Assembly (NCBI GenBank): GCA_002049455.2
Contig: KV919045.1
Coordinates: forward strand, 1-64,000
Direction of reading: 5' to 3'
DNA length: 64,000 nucleotides
Source of the DNA: Porphyra umbilicalis
Taxonomy: Eukaryota > Rhodophyta > Bangiophyceae > Bangiales > Bangiaceae
How positions within the stretch are numbered: the stretch's first letter is position 1; the number at the start of each line of letters is the position of its first letter. The position numbers and the translations under genes are program-made. Below the pieces are notes generated by a model. The model had not been told where the DNA came from. It saw only the letters and a list, made by a program, of their open reading frames with translations, and did no database searches. Below are positions 11,028 through 22,965 of this stretch, piece after piece.

Positions 11028-12491
11028 ATGGCAGCCTTTCCCGCTGCCGACGCGGTCGTTGCGCTGCTCGCCGCGGCGCAGCTCGCGCCCACCTCTGCGG
11101 CGACCGCCCCCGCTGGCGGCGCCGCCGCGGGCACCCCCGCCGACCCGTCGGCGCTGCGGCAGCTGCTCGACGCGGTCGGCCCCGACCTCCCCCCCGACTT
11201 GGTCGCGACGCCCGCGCCGAGCGCGACCGCCCCCGACGCGCCGGCCATGCGCTTCAACTATGACGCGGGCCACGACGGGCGGGTGAGCGTGCCCGGCAGC
11301 GACGGCGGGTCGGTGGACCTGCGGTGGGCACTGCGGCGGGGCGCCCCCTGGGCCGCCCTCACCGGCCGCCTCGCCTTTACCGCCGCCCCCGTCGGGGCGG
11401 GGCCCGACACGCGGGCGGGTGGGGGGGAGGTGGCCTTCTTCTCCCCGGGCCTCAACACCCTCCACCAGTCGGTCACGTGGGACAAGACGTCGTCGGTCGA
11501 CCGCGTCGTGCACTACGCGCGGCTGCTCGGCGGCGGGTGGTCGCTCGCGCAGCTCCACTGCGGCACGCTCATGGATCAGGGGGATTCGCCCATCCGCCTC
11601 GCGGGCGCGCCGCCGCCGCTGTTTGCGGCGCTGAGCGCCGTCGAGGCGGCGCTCGTCGCGGCGGGGGTGGCCAACGTGCCGCGCCTCGCCGACGCGGACG
11701 CGGAGACGGCCTTCCTCCCCTCCCGCGCGCGCGACGCGGTGCAGACGGTGCTGTCGACGCTCAACGCCGTCGATACGCGCCTCAAAGCCGCGTACCGGTT
11801 GCTCATGGCGGCGGCGGCGGGGGAGCCGTTGCCCTCCTCGGCGGGGTTGGCGGCGGTGCCCCCCGCGCCGCGGCTCGTCCTCATCACCTACAGCCGCTCG
11901 ACGGTGGAGGTGGCGGCCGCCGCGCGCGCCTTTCTGGCCGCCCACCCGCGGGCGACGCGCGCCGCCGTCGCCGCACGCCTCCGCGCCCGCCTCCTCATCG
12001 TCACGATTGGCGCGTGCGCGCGCTCCTACCCGCCGGGCCTCGCGTACCTCCACGTCTCCTCCCCCGCTGACACGCTCACGTCCCGCTTTGGCGTCTCGGC
12101 CGACCGCCCCGCCGGCGCGGGCGGCGACGGCGCCGCGTTTGTGCACCCCCCCTCCCCCTTTTTCGAGGGGGAGTTGGAAGCGCACAACTTTGCGACGCTC
12201 CTCTGCCCGCACGTTGCCGCGCGGGCGGCGGTGCACGGGGTCGTCGGCTGGTGGGGGGTGTACGAGGCGGTTAGGGCGGGGCGGTTTGGGGCGCCTCGGG
12301 ACATGGAGGACCTGACGCGCGCGGCGATGGTCGTGTCGGGCGCGGAGCGGTTTTTGTTTGCACCGGATGCGACGTGGGCGTCGGTCGGCGTGACGGGGCT
12401 GCCGGACCGCGACGCTGCGCTGCGGCTGTTGCGCGCGCGTGTGCCGGGGGCGTGGTCGGCGGCGCTGCCAGCCATCTTTCCGGCGGCGTGA
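11028..12491 (+). CDS. Unknown 487-residue protein
   Basis: I do not recognise the family. The protein reads as real coding sequence with little low complexity after residue 70. It includes SPGLNTLHQSVTWDKTSS, VVHYARLLGGGWSLAQLHCG, RLVLITYSRSTVEVAAAARA, LLIVTIGACARSYPPGLAYL, HVSSPADTLTSRFG and FFEGELEAHNFATLLCPHVA. Predicted beta-strands followed by small residues (LVLITYSRST, LLIVTIGACA) and a late conserved His suggest an alpha/beta fold of the hydrolase or Rossmann type. I see no certain catalytic triad. The ATG at 11028 is the first before protein-like sequence; the frame is open further upstream through Gly/Pro/Arg-rich sequence. No signal peptide or intron is seen. Confidence 0.65.
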   Translation: MAAFPAADAVVALLAAAQLAPTSAATAPAGGAAAGTPADPSALRQLLDAVGPDLPPDLVATPAPSATAPDAPAMRFNYDAGHDGRVSVPGSDGGSVDLRWALRRGAPWAALTGRLAFTAAPVGAGPDTRAGGGEVAFFSPGLNTLHQSVTWDKTSSVDRVVHYARLLGGGWSLAQLHCGTLMDQGDSPIRLAGAPPPLFAALSAVEAALVAAGVANVPRLADADAETAFLPSRARDAVQTVLSTLNAVDTRLKAAYRLLMAAAAGEPLPSSAGLAAVPPAPRLVLITYSRSTVEVAAAARAFLAAHPRATRAAVAARLRARLLIVTIGACARSYPPGLAYLHVSSPADTLTSRFGVSADRPAGAGGDGAAFVHPPSPFFEGELEAHNFATLLCPHVAARAAVHGVVGWWGVYEAVRAGRFGAPRDMEDLTRAAMVVSGAERFLFAPDATWASVGVTGLPDRDAALRLLRARVPGAWSAALPAIFPAA

Positions 12492-13803
12492 GGGGGGTGG
12501 CTGCGGGTGCGTCGCGCGGGCTGGTTGGTACGGATATCAGAGGAGCAATGCATGGGCGGCTGTGCGGTGGGATGGAGAGTGTCGGCGACAGAGACTGGCT
12601 GCACAGAACTCTCTTCGAAGGAACCCTCTCGACGCCCGAGGTGAAACGAACGCACACCCAGCTCTGGGCAGTCTTCTCTCTGTTCCATTGTCACCCACCG
12701 GTCTCTCCCAGGAACGTACCGCCCGGCCAAAGAACGATGCACACACGTATTAATGTTTTTCAATTCAATGAAAAAGGGAGCGATTGTCGCGAAAATGCAC
12801 CACGTTCAGAGTTTGTTTTGAGGACTTGACAGGTAGAACTGTCGGTTAATCTCAAACGGTCCCGAATGAGCCCCCAGTACAGTATACGCATGTGTTTTGT
12901 CGTGGACAGCACAACTCGAGGCCAGGGTGGTTTTGCGTACGCGATTCCAGTTTCTTTGTTTGACAGACATAATATGGTATATTATACCCTTGTATTTCGA
13001 CCCAGTCGGATCTACGATTCAAACGGGCGCCGCCCCCCCCGGGGGCGAGCCGCCGCCGCGCGCGGCGGCGGCTCGTCACGGCGGCCGCGTCGGCGCGGTC
13101 GCCGCCCGGGCCGTGCTGGCGGGGCGGCGGCGGCGGCAACGCCCGCCGCGCAGCCGGTCGCGGCGCGGGGGTGGCGCCCCTGCCGACGGCCGTCGTGGGG
13201 CCCCCGCGCGTGCGGTCGGCGCCGCAGGGGGCCGCCCCCGCCCACGCAGAGGGGGCCCCCCCCGCCGCGCCGTTGCCGGCATGGTTGGTGCGGCGCTCCC
13301 TGGTGGCGACGGCGGCGAGCCGCCGCCCGCCGTGGCGTGCGCCCGCAGCGGCGGTGGTGCGCGCCTCGGCGCGGGCGGGCGCCCGGGTGTGTGGCCTACC
13401 ACCAAGGGCCCTCCCGCCTTGTCCACTCGCGGGCGGCGGTCGGGCGGCGGGGGGCGTGCGCGCCGGGCGGCCGCCGCGGGGCGGCCGCCGTCGCATCGAC
13501 GGGCCCGTCGGGAGGTGAGGTGCCGCGCACGGGGCGCCGGCGGGCGCGGCCGGCCGCGCGGCCGTCGGCCCGGGCACCCGCACGCGACGGCGGGGCAACG
13601 GGGCTCCCACCAAAGAGCGCACCAGCAAAGGGGACGCGCGCCGCCCCCGCCGCAGGGACGGACGCGCGCGAGAGACCCCACGCGGCCCGTGCAGGGGCAC
13701 CCCCTATCCCGCGCGTGCGCGGCGCACTCCCACCCCCACCGCCATCGTCAGAAAGCTTGCAACCTGGACGGGAGGCTGAACGGGAGTCCCGTTCGCGGGC
13801 AGT
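12492..13803. other. Intergenic region before the transposon
   Basis: It has two parts. From 12492 to about 13010 the base composition is moderate, with an AT-rich patch (about 12745-12775 and 12960-12995). From about 13020 to 13740 it is extremely GC-rich and starts with a perfect short palindrome (gagccgccgccgcgc followed by its complement, 13046-13073). At 13766-13787 a 22-bp stretch repeats, in direct orientation, the right end of the transposon (23553-23574). It may be a remnant of another copy. Confidence 0.45.
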
Positions 13804-13911
13804 CTGAACGGGAGCCACTCCCGTTCAGGCTCCCGTTCGCGAACGGGAGCCTGCACGGGAGTGGCTCCCGTTCAGTAGATCCTGCAAGCCTCTGGTCCGT
13901 GACCCTCGCAG
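13804..13911 (+). repeat. Left terminal inverted repeat with palindromes
   Basis: It contains three consecutive dyads, at 13804-13828, 13829-13850 (a perfect palindrome, gctcccgttcg then its complement) and 13851-13875, followed by an inner unique block that matches the right end in inverted orientation. Arrays like this at transposon ends usually bind the transposase or an accessory protein. Confidence 0.75.
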
Positions 13912-14512
13912 GACTCTACCTGTCTCGATATCGCATATTAGCGAAAACCTAAGGTCGGCCAATGGGAGAGCTAAGTGGTACAATCACGTCGATCTCGCTT
14001 CTATTCACCTCGGGAACAGATGGAACGGGACGACCCGCCTGGAAATTGCGGCCACAGGCGGCTTTTGCCACCAGGCATTGATCACTTGAGACGCAGAGTC
14101 CCCAGCGTGGCCTGGACTCCTTGGCCTGCCGTGACCGCGTCGAGAAGAGACACAACAGGCGCGAAGCCGCTGCAGGTACGCCTGTTGTTTTATCTTCGCG
14201 AGTGCAAGCCCGTGCTGGGTTTGGCAAGCCGCTCCATGGTCGTCTTTTGCCCACTGCGTGACGCAACCAAAGGTGCCGCGCGGCAGAACGACGCGGGGCT
14301 CTGGTCGAGTTGGTGACAGGAGGGGTGCCACGATGAAGTGAGCATAACATCTGACGCGACGACCATTTTTCTCATACAGCACAGACGCACGCTAATCATG
14401 ACCTAGAAGCAGGTTACGGAAGCGGATGGAGAAACAAAGGAAACAGGGACAGGAGGAACACTCACCATGACTACGCGCGCCACACCGCCCACCAATAACG
14501 CAATGTATCGAG

Positions 14513-17500
14513 CTACAGGCCTGGCTGCTGGTCACGGGTGGTCCACGGGTAAAAGACGTTCGTGAAGTAGCGCGCCAAGCGCCGCTCTGCCGTCGAGTTG
14601 GTTTTGTTGCTTGGCGTGGCGCGCAGTCCGAGACCGTCACCCAGGTCGTACCAATCGACCTGGACGTCCTCGGCTCGCAGGATGCGGTCCGCACTCACGA
14701 GCTCCAGAGCGGGGTGAGTAGCGCCGTCATTCTCAAAGTCCCAAGCCAAGCGCACGCACCCGTAGCTAGTCAGGACGCATCCCGGCCGGCTCGAAGCACG
14801 GCGCATGCGCTGGACGACGACGCAACTACGGGGCTTGCCGTCCATAGAGCGCAAGACGAGGCGCATGCGGCCCCAGCACAACCCGCCGCCAATGTCCTCG
14901 TAGCGGATGAATGAGTACCAGGCCTTGCCGAAAAAACTGTCCGCGGCACGCAGGTTCTGCAGCGCCGACGGCGCGCCCCACTCAAAACGCGCCATTATGC
15001 GCACCGTGCGGTGCTGCGTGACGTAGCCGTCGTCGGCCATGCCGAGCACGGCGTCAAGGTTGGCCAGCGCCGGGACGCGACGGAGGTCACCGACGGCCAC
15101 CCGTTGAGCGCGGCAAGTGATTGACAGCTGCCAAGTCTGCATCGGCTGGCCTTGGACCGAGTTGCGCCCGCCGGCGCTGGCCGCCCCGTCTCTACCCGTC
15201 GCCCCCTCCAGCGCCCCATCGCCCACGGCACCGGTGGACCCGCTACCGGCGCCGGCGGGGGCAACGGCGGCGGCTCGCTCGTCGTCCTGTCGGCGTGCAG
15301 CATATCGCCCGCCAGGTACCGAGGCCGATACGTCCTCGTCCGCCTCACACAGCTCCCGGATGACCGCCGACTGTGCCTCTTCGCAACGCATCATTTGCAG
15401 AGCGACACCTGGCCCTCGCTTGTTGCTTCTTTTGAACATGCGTTTGCAGCTTCCATGCAGCTTCTCGTTCACGGACGTGTCGCCCTCCCAGAGGTTGCCG
15501 CGGTTACGCAGCTCATCGCCCAGGTGTTGCACCAGGCGGTGTAGCTTTGTAGTGTTGACATAGCCATAAAGAGTTTGGATGAAGTCGACGCCCAGCACTT
15601 TGGCCGCCTCGTCGATATCGCTCACGGCCGCTTCAGTGATGACGTTGGGGTCAGCCAAGTTATTGCCGAAGAGCATTCCCCCAACACGCGCCGCCTGGCA
15701 GAACATCTCGAGGTAGGCGTCATGCAGGGGCTTGCCGTCAAAGTGCTCGACGTAGGCACTGGAAAAGGCAAGGCGGCCGTCCGGCAACGCGCCACCCGGC
15801 TGCTCAGAAACGGCCAAGTCATCATCCGAGACCGGGCGCCAGCCGTCGTCGCCGTCACTGGTGGCGCCGCCCACCAAGCCGCAGAGAGACGCAGTGCTCG
15901 CGTCGCTGTCCTCGCCACTCGACTCGTCCCTGGTCGCACTGCGGGCCGACGCTGGTGCGCGGGGAATGCGCCCGGTCGGCGCCGCCGGCGTGCCATCAAC
16001 AGTCGCGCTCGCGGCGGCGGCTACGTCTCGGTGGCCGATGAGGCCGGCCACCATGAACGGCCAGAAGATGCTAAAATGCCGCCAGCTACGACCCGTCATC
16101 GTGGCCTGCGGCTCGGACATCGGCACGAAGCAGCTGACATGTAGACGCACGCCAAAAATATTGTTGTGACCAGGAACGCAGAGCGACGTTGGCACGCGTT
16201 AGTACTGTCCCAGAGCCATGTGTTACTCTCGCGCCCATCACGCCGCCCTCCCCCAATCCCGCCCGAGCAGAAATGTGTCAACGAACCCTGGTGCAGATGG
16301 GGTCACCTTGCAGTTGCGGCCAAGCTCAAAGCCGCGTAGATTCAATGCGTCGAGGGTGTCTTGCACGGAGCCGAGACGCGCTTGGCCGGTGCGCTCACAC
16401 AGGGCGCGCATGACAGCCGGGAGGCGCTGCGCCAGCAGGCGCAAAATTCCCAACTTCCACACGTGAAGAAGGTCGAAAGACACCACACGATAGAGATTGT
16501 ATGGGGCGGTGCCGAGACCGTGCACGGCACCCAGGGCGGGCGCAAAAGCCAGAGCGCTGTGCTCCCGACCGAGGGTGCGGCGACGGCTCGCACGCGGGTC
16601 CTCTGCGCGAACAACTGCAGCCGCCAGCTGCGCGTCGAGGGTGGTGACCACGTCGCGGTCGACCGCCCGCACACCGAGCAAGCCGTCGCTCACGTCTTTG
16701 TTCTCCATGCACGGAGAGCAGAAAAAGCGACAGCGGTTGCCCATCAGCGCCAGCATACTGCGCTCCTCGACTTGGTCAGCGACAATGCCGACCACCCGCG
16801 GGACAAGGAGTACAGATCCGTGCCCAGCGACGTAAGACGTAGCGCCCTCCTCGCTCGCACAGGTAAAAGCACGCAGAGAGACTGCCAGGCAACGCTGGAA
16901 CAGGTCATTGCGCATGTCACTCACAGCGAGCATGGCGCCTGCAGTCCGCCCGACTGCCTTGGAGATGTGCTGGATGTACCCGACGGTCTGCCACTGGCCG
17001 CCGTTGTCGAGCACGTTCGTGATCTTCACGCGTACAGGGAACATGTAGTGCGCGCCGCTCCATGACACCAACGCCTCGTCCGCGTGGATCTGGATCCCCA
17101 AGACGCGCGCGTCGGCGCCGTGAATGCGCCGCACGTCACTGCTCTCGTTGACGTAAAGGTCGGCGTCGAGCGTCCCGCGACGCTCGTGATCGTCACGGAA
17201 CTCACCGCCGACCACCTCGTTGGCCGCCACGCTGTCCCCCGCTGATGGCACTCGACCAAAAGACACCTTGTCGGCGCCGGCGAGGGCGTCCAGAGCAACC
17301 TTGAGAATATCCCGGTAGTAGTACACGAAAGAGCGCCCACCAATCTCAATGGAAACCTCCATCCAGCCGCGCGTGGCGAGCACACGATTTTTCTCATGCC
17401 GCGTCGCCGTCAGGAAGCCGTGCGCGGAAGGAAAGGCGGCCGACACAGGGCCAACCAGGTTGGTGCCTCGCGTTGCCTCCTTCTCAGCCACGCACAGCGA

Positions 17501-18367
17501 CTGCGCGTACGCAATGTGGTCGCGTTCCGTCAAACCACAGCCGCCTGCCGTCAGCGCAAAGCGCAGGGCGCCACGCAGCGCTGGCGAGCAAAAACGGGAA
17601 GGGCGGCTCGCCCACGACAGCGGAACCACAGGAGTCGACTGTGACGTCTCCGGGAACGCCAGGTAGTATGCGCGGATGCGCGCCGCCGTGCTGGACAGGA
17701 ACACGTGCTGCGGCAGGGCGGCCAGCAAGTCGACCGCCGCCGCACCGATCGAGTTACCGTCGTCGACCGTCCCGACACCATCCTCCTCCTCGTCGGTGTC
17801 GTACAGCCACTCGCCGACGAGCAAGTCGTGAAGTTCATCGGCCTCGTGCGGCTGCATCGCTGCGCCGGGACCACCCGAGCCGGGGACCCCAGTGCGAGAA
17901 TTCCCCAAGGAGGCGTTCACGCCGATGTTCATCTGGTTCGGCAACACGCCGCCGTCGTCGGCGGTGAGAAAATTGCCAGTCGTAGAGTGGTCCACCGCTG
18001 CCGTGACGTTGACGACCTGCGTCCAGACGCCGTCTTCCAGACCAGGTGGGGCCTCGGAGGAGCCCACAGCGGCCTCGACATTTACCTCGTCGGCGTCCGG
18101 GGCCGCGTCGCTGGCCGCGCGCGATGCGTCAGCGGTAGTGGCGTCAGCGTCCAGAAGCGGCGGTCCAGGCGTGCTTGCCATGGCGGACATGGAGCCGTGC
18201 TCAAACGAATGGGAGATGGCGGCCGCCGCCGCAGCCGCCGCGGCGCAGCGGCTCTCGTTCTTGTGTGACGTCTGCACATGGCGGGCCAAGTTGGGGGTCT
18301 TCCGAAACGACATGCAGCAAAAAGGGCACGCGATGGAACGGGCCGACACAGCCCGCGGCGGCGCCAT
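14513..18367 (-). CDS. Plavaka-like (CACTA superfamily) DDE transposase with N-terminal C2H2 finger
   Basis: Probable transposase of the surrounding element. I join two exons, 18367-16307 and 16105-14513, by removing a 201-bp phase-0 intron (donor AAG|GTGACC, acceptor CCGCAG|GCC), giving 1217 residues. Domains in order: a C2H2 finger (CPFCCMSFRKTPNLARHVQT, then SH); an acidic linker; and a region with QIHADEALVSWSGAHYMFPV followed by VKITNVL. That last region corresponds to the Plavaka pattern in which a catalytic Asp precedes a 'wP.y.t.gNi' strand. Then come VVGIVADQVEERSMLALMGN with C-x2-C (CSPC), FDLLHVWKLGILRLL, and VNEKLHGSCKRMFKRSNKR, which I take to carry the catalytic Glu. Both exons are fully open, so the gene may be intact. 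It is transcribed away from the second gene. Family assignment is from remembered motif order, not a search. Confidence 0.7.
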
Positions 18368-20256
18368 GGAGTTGCCTCGGCGTCGTCGTGCACCGGGGAG
18401 GGTGGGGGCAAACTAGTGAAGAGCAAGCACTGCAGGCAGCAGCAAGGCAGCAGGTGCACGGCGAACGTCGTGATGGGGGCGTCGTAGGATTGGTGCGCGC
18501 CTGGAAAAAGTGACAATCGGCACGCAGATGCAGGCATATAAACAGGCCCGCCGCACTTTCGGCGCGGCGTCAGAACCCGCGTCAGTGCATGCAGTGGCCG
18601 CCTCACTGGGCTAACCCTCAAGCGGACCACATGGCCCCTACACACCACCCCGTCGTCGCCGCACTGGGTGCCAATAGGAAAAGGCGGCGGGCGGCAGGGT
18701 GCATCACACAGAGCGCAACCTCACACTGCGACAGTTGTCGCGTAAGGGTACCCGATACGGCGCCGGCCCTGAACGCCGGGCCCTCTCCTGGCGGCGCCCG
18801 ACCGACCACGCTCCTGGTGCTGTCATATCCGTGGCGCTACGGCGCCGGACTGCCCCCGTTGCCTCGTGCACTAGATTCACCAGCGGCAGTCGTCGACCGT
18901 CCCTCTGACCCTCAACCGGGCCTGCCGCCGCCGATCACCCCGCACTTACCAGCAACCGTTCGCGGCGTTACCGCCAACGCGCGGGGTGCAGCCGAGCGCC
19001 TGACCTGGTTGGGGCAAAGAGGAGAAGCAGCTGGCCCGTCCTTGCCGAGCGAAGTGGGGACGACGCGGAGACTCGCTGCAGCATCGTCGGAAAACCGATC
19101 CAGGTACTGGGCGTGCCGTTGTCGCCGACGATGCTCTGTCAAAGGCAAACAACCGATCTTCGGCGAGGCAGATGGAGGACTGCGCCACGGCCCCAGGCGA
19201 AATTTCGTTTCAGAGGCGTGCACGTGTCGCCCAAGTCATGAATGGACGCCGGCTTTTACCAATGCACCAGAATGGCTTCTGACCAATGTATGATGAGTCG
19301 TTCATTCTTTTCTCGATTGAGGGGGGCTTCTGATGTTTGATGTAATTCGACAGCGGAACTTCGCCAATGATATAGCGTCCGGCACAATGTAGCACCCTTA
19401 CTAACTCAATTCGACGAAGTTAGTTATGAAACAAGTGATTGGTCTCAAGGCTCATTGTCCTCACCAGTCGAACTCATCGTTTGCGGGTTTCGGACACGAA
19501 GCAGATCGCTGTCCTGAGCAATCGTCAGCACGGATCGGCAGCCCCGTGCAACGCGCGTGCCCTGCGACTCTTCGCGCCCGTGCCTTTCCCGTTCTCCGGC
19601 CTCGCCACCGCCTCTGTGGCCATCCGCGGACCGCGCCGGTCTGGCAATCTGTCGCTGTGCTTCGTCGCCCCGGCCGTCACGCTTTTGTTCTGTCTGGTTG
19701 TCCCCGCGTGCCAACGGATCCGCCTACGTCCTTGACGGTCTTCGACGACGACCCGGTGGCGGTGTCTGCTCGTGGCATTGCGCGAGCGAGGCGCGCTCCG
19801 CCTTGCTTGCTCTCCACGCCGCCATTCTGTCGTGCCCGCCGCCTCCCCGTGACGCGTGCGCCCCCCCCCTCCCCCCCCGTGTCGCGGGCGCTGAGGAGAT
19901 GTCGCGGTGTCCTGCTTCCGTCGGTCACTTGTGTGGCCGGCGCACTTTTGCATGTGTGTTGTGGACCCCTTCTGTGACGGAGGGGCCGGCTCCGTGGTGG
20001 CCGTAGAGACATGCCCTGCTTGAGACGAGCCGCAAGGCGCCGAGTACCACGCCGGCGCGGGTCCGGCAACTGTGTATAAGAGCGCCGGCTCTGCGCCGTC
20101 TTGCAACTGACCCAACTCACCACCACATCACCGCCCGCAACCCGCTCCCACATCTCGCCCCTGCCTTCGCTGCTTTCCGAACGCCTCTCCCTACCTGGTT
20201 CTCTCCCCGTCCCACAACACGTCTTCTACGAGCAGCTTCTGCCTTTCCTCGACACC
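18368..20256. other. Central intergenic region of the transposon (divergent promoters)
   Basis: About 1.9 kb between the two divergent transposon genes. TATA-like sequences lie 150-190 bp upstream of each start: catataaac at about 18536-18544 (serving the minus strand) and gtataagag at about 20072-20080 (serving the plus strand). A less GC-rich patch occupies about 19270-19450. Open frames here lack protein-like content. Confidence 0.45.
20071..20080 (+). promoter_or_regulatory. TATA-like box of the second transposon gene
   Basis: The sequence tgtataagag lies about 180 bp upstream of the likely start ATG at 20257, in a region whose downstream part reads as a pyrimidine-rich leader. Position and sequence fit a core promoter, but no transcript evidence is available. 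Confidence 0.35.
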
Positions 20257-22965
20257 ATGGTCGCACTTGGCGGTTTTGTGCGGGCTGTCCCGCTCGCGTT
20301 CGTCAACAATGAAGGCGGAAACGCCGCGGCGGCTGACGAGGCGGGTTCGGTCAGGTTCATGACGGGACTTCACTACGCTTCGGAAGCGGCGGCTCGTCAC
20401 GCTGGTGCTGAAGGCCGTCCAGCCGCGCCGCCACCCTACGTGCACGCAGCTCCTTCGACACCGCCGGCGCGCAGAGCTCATGCCGCGTGGCCCCGCGGGC
20501 ACGCGTCTGCATCGGCAGGCACATTCACCCAGCCTGGGAGTGTGCTCGTCGGGAACCTCATGGGTCCCCATGCCCCCGCCATGGGACTGTCTTCTCCTCA
20601 TGATCATGGCGGCCGCGGTGGATCAGCCGCGACGTCGGCCGCCGCACGTCTTTCGTCGCTGGCAACTGCGCCGGGAGCGGTGTCCGCAGCTCGTTACGGC
20701 AATGGCGGTGGCAGCGCAGCTGCTGTGGGATCCGTGGCGGTCCACCAAACCCCGTTGTCCGTCGCCGAGCAACACGCCGGGTCGTCGGCGTACGCGCCGT
20801 TCTGCGGCCCGCACGCGCATCGCCGTCCCGCTGTTCCTCAGGGGGTCGCCGCGGCAAGCTTCTTCGCACGCCGCGGTCCTGTCGACGATGAAGATGACGA
20901 AGAGGAGCTGAACGACGCAGGCGGCGAGGAGCGCACGCCGCACGGCTCACCTGGACCGGAGTCGCCGCACCCCATGACGGGGGTCCTCTCGATGCTGCCA
21001 ATGCACAAGAAGCGACGCGGACGCGGCGCTAACACGTCGAGCTGCTCGCCACCCAGCTCGTCACTGACTCGGCGCGGGGGGCCTCCGGGAGCTGGTGGGG
21101 CCGCCGCTGGCGCCGGCGCGGCTGTCGCATCGCGCGCCAGCGCCGTCGTCGGTGGCAGCGCGTCGCAGCAGCCGCGTGCCAGCTCGCTGACCGGGACATG
21201 CGCTCGCTTGCCTGCCAGAGGCGCCATTTCACCGCGTACGCGCGGAACGTCGGCGGTCGCCAGCGGCGCGACACCGCCCGCCCGCGCCGGCGGCGCGTCG
21301 TCACCGGCAGCGGTCGGCGCATCCTCATCGGCGGGTCTCGTCACTGTCGCGCACGTCAACGACATCGTGCGCACGACAGGCATCGGTTTTTCTGGTGTCC
21401 GCCGCGAAATCACCACCCAACGCAAGGAGGTAGCCATCCTGAACAGCCAGCTGCGGGCGGTGACGAAGAAGGTCGATGACATTGCTGTGCTTGCGGACCG
21501 GTTGACGTCCTCGTTGCTTTTTCAACGCCGGACGCTGGTCTCAATGTCTGGCGACGTCACTTCTCTGTTGTCTCACAATATTACTGACGGAGCGACGGGG
21601 TTGCCACGTGCGACTGGTAACACGGGGGGGAGTGGTGCAGCAGGCACGGCTGGTCGTGGACCTGGGGACAATGCTCAAGCGCCAGTGGCCACGGAGAAGC
21701 AGGACGCCCAGTGGGTCCTTGACCTGAAGGTATGGTGCTTTTTGACAGGCACTTCGAGTGGGATTGTCTCTGGAATGCACTTGTTCTGGTGCCGCGGACG
21801 TCCTGGGTTCCTTCTTCATTCGGTCACTCACCCTACTGTTCCGCATTTGCTTGGTTTTCGTGCGCCTCTTGACTTGCTTCCCCATCGCCTTCTACAGCCC
21901 AAGGTCGTAGAGTTTTTGCTGCACAAGTTCGGGCGCCCGCGCGGCCCCGCCGACGTATGGGTGGACATCTCCGACGTGAACGTGTTCATGCAGAAATAGA
22001 CGGCGGAGCACTTCAATGTCGGCGACCGCGAGGCGGACAAGCTGCTCTCGGGCCGCTGGAACCTGCCGCAGCGCCGTCGCCACGTGCCTGCCGCGGCGGT
22101 GGCGGACGACGCGCCACACGTCGAGTCCGTTGTCCCGCTCAGCAGCAGCACAACCTTAGCGTACTGCTACCTGCACAGGGCGGTATCGCACTTTTATCAA
22201 CGCGTCGGCAACAAGTCCGTGTCGGCGTTTTCGACTTTTGTCAATGATCATGCGGGGTTGGGCACCCTTCGGCGCATCCGCGGCACGCGCACCAAGGTCG
22301 AGGTGGTGTTCGCGCCAGAGGAGGCGGCCGACCTGCTCCTCAGCGACGCCTTCATTACCGAGCTGGTCTACCGCTCCGCGGTGGTTCGCGCGCTACACGT
22401 CGTCTTTTCCTTGCTGGGCGTGCTGCATCTCTTCTCCGAGGCCGGCGGTGCCGTTGGCAGCGCGGACGTCATCGCCTGCCTGACGGCGCACTTCGCGTTG
22501 GTCAGCATGAAGATCAGGGCGTGCCTGAAGAAGCGCGCCGCCGCCAGCGAGTCGGACGACGAGGACGCGATCGACACGACGCCAGGACTCAACGGGGGGC
22601 ACCGCGCGGAATGGGTTGAGGAGCTGGCCACTGTTCGCCATCTATTGGCGAGCCAAGGCGGCCGCACGTGCAATGGCCTGCGCCTGACTGACGGCGAGCA
22701 GCCACGTCGCGACGACCCGTCGTACCGCGAGCTGTCGGCGCCGACCCCAGCCGCCGGCAACACGCCGCCTGCTCCTACCGCCCCCCCTATTATCGACGAT
22801 GCCATGCACACCACCGGCGCCGTCGTGAATGGCTCAGTCGATGGCCGTGCCAACGGTGAGGAGTCCCTCCATGCGGACTCGGTCGAGCCGGAGCAGGCGG
22901 CAGTGGCCGCCGCGCATGCGGCCGTTGCTCACGCCATGGCTGGGACATACGAGGAGGTGGAGTGA
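20257..22965 (+). pseudogene. Second transposon gene, coiled-coil protein, interrupted by an in-frame TAG
   Basis: Unknown protein encoded opposite the transposase. A 168-bp intron (21730-21897; donor AAG|GTATGG, acceptor CTACAG|CCC) joins exon 20257-21729 to the frame starting PKVVEFLLHKFGRPRGPAD. That frame meets TAG at 21997-21999 (after NVFMQK). It then stays open, in the same frame and with equally protein-like sequence (TAEHFNVGDREADKLLSG, AYCYLHRAVSHFYQR, FAPEEAADLLLSDAFITEL), to a stop at 22965. Read through, the product would be about 846 residues: a low-complexity Ala/Ser/Gly N-terminus, an acidic patch (DDEDDEEELNDAGGEE), a predicted coiled coil (REITTQRKEVAILNSQLRAV, TKKVDDIAVLADRL) and a helical C-terminal region. 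It could play the accessory role seen in other CACTA elements. A single C-to-T change from CAG would explain the stop. Confidence 0.55.

Noticed and set aside
18589..19293. Plus-strand open frame of 234 codons between the transposon genes
   Set aside because: No domain, poor protein character and a position in the promoter region of two divergent genes; it is a by-product of high GC.
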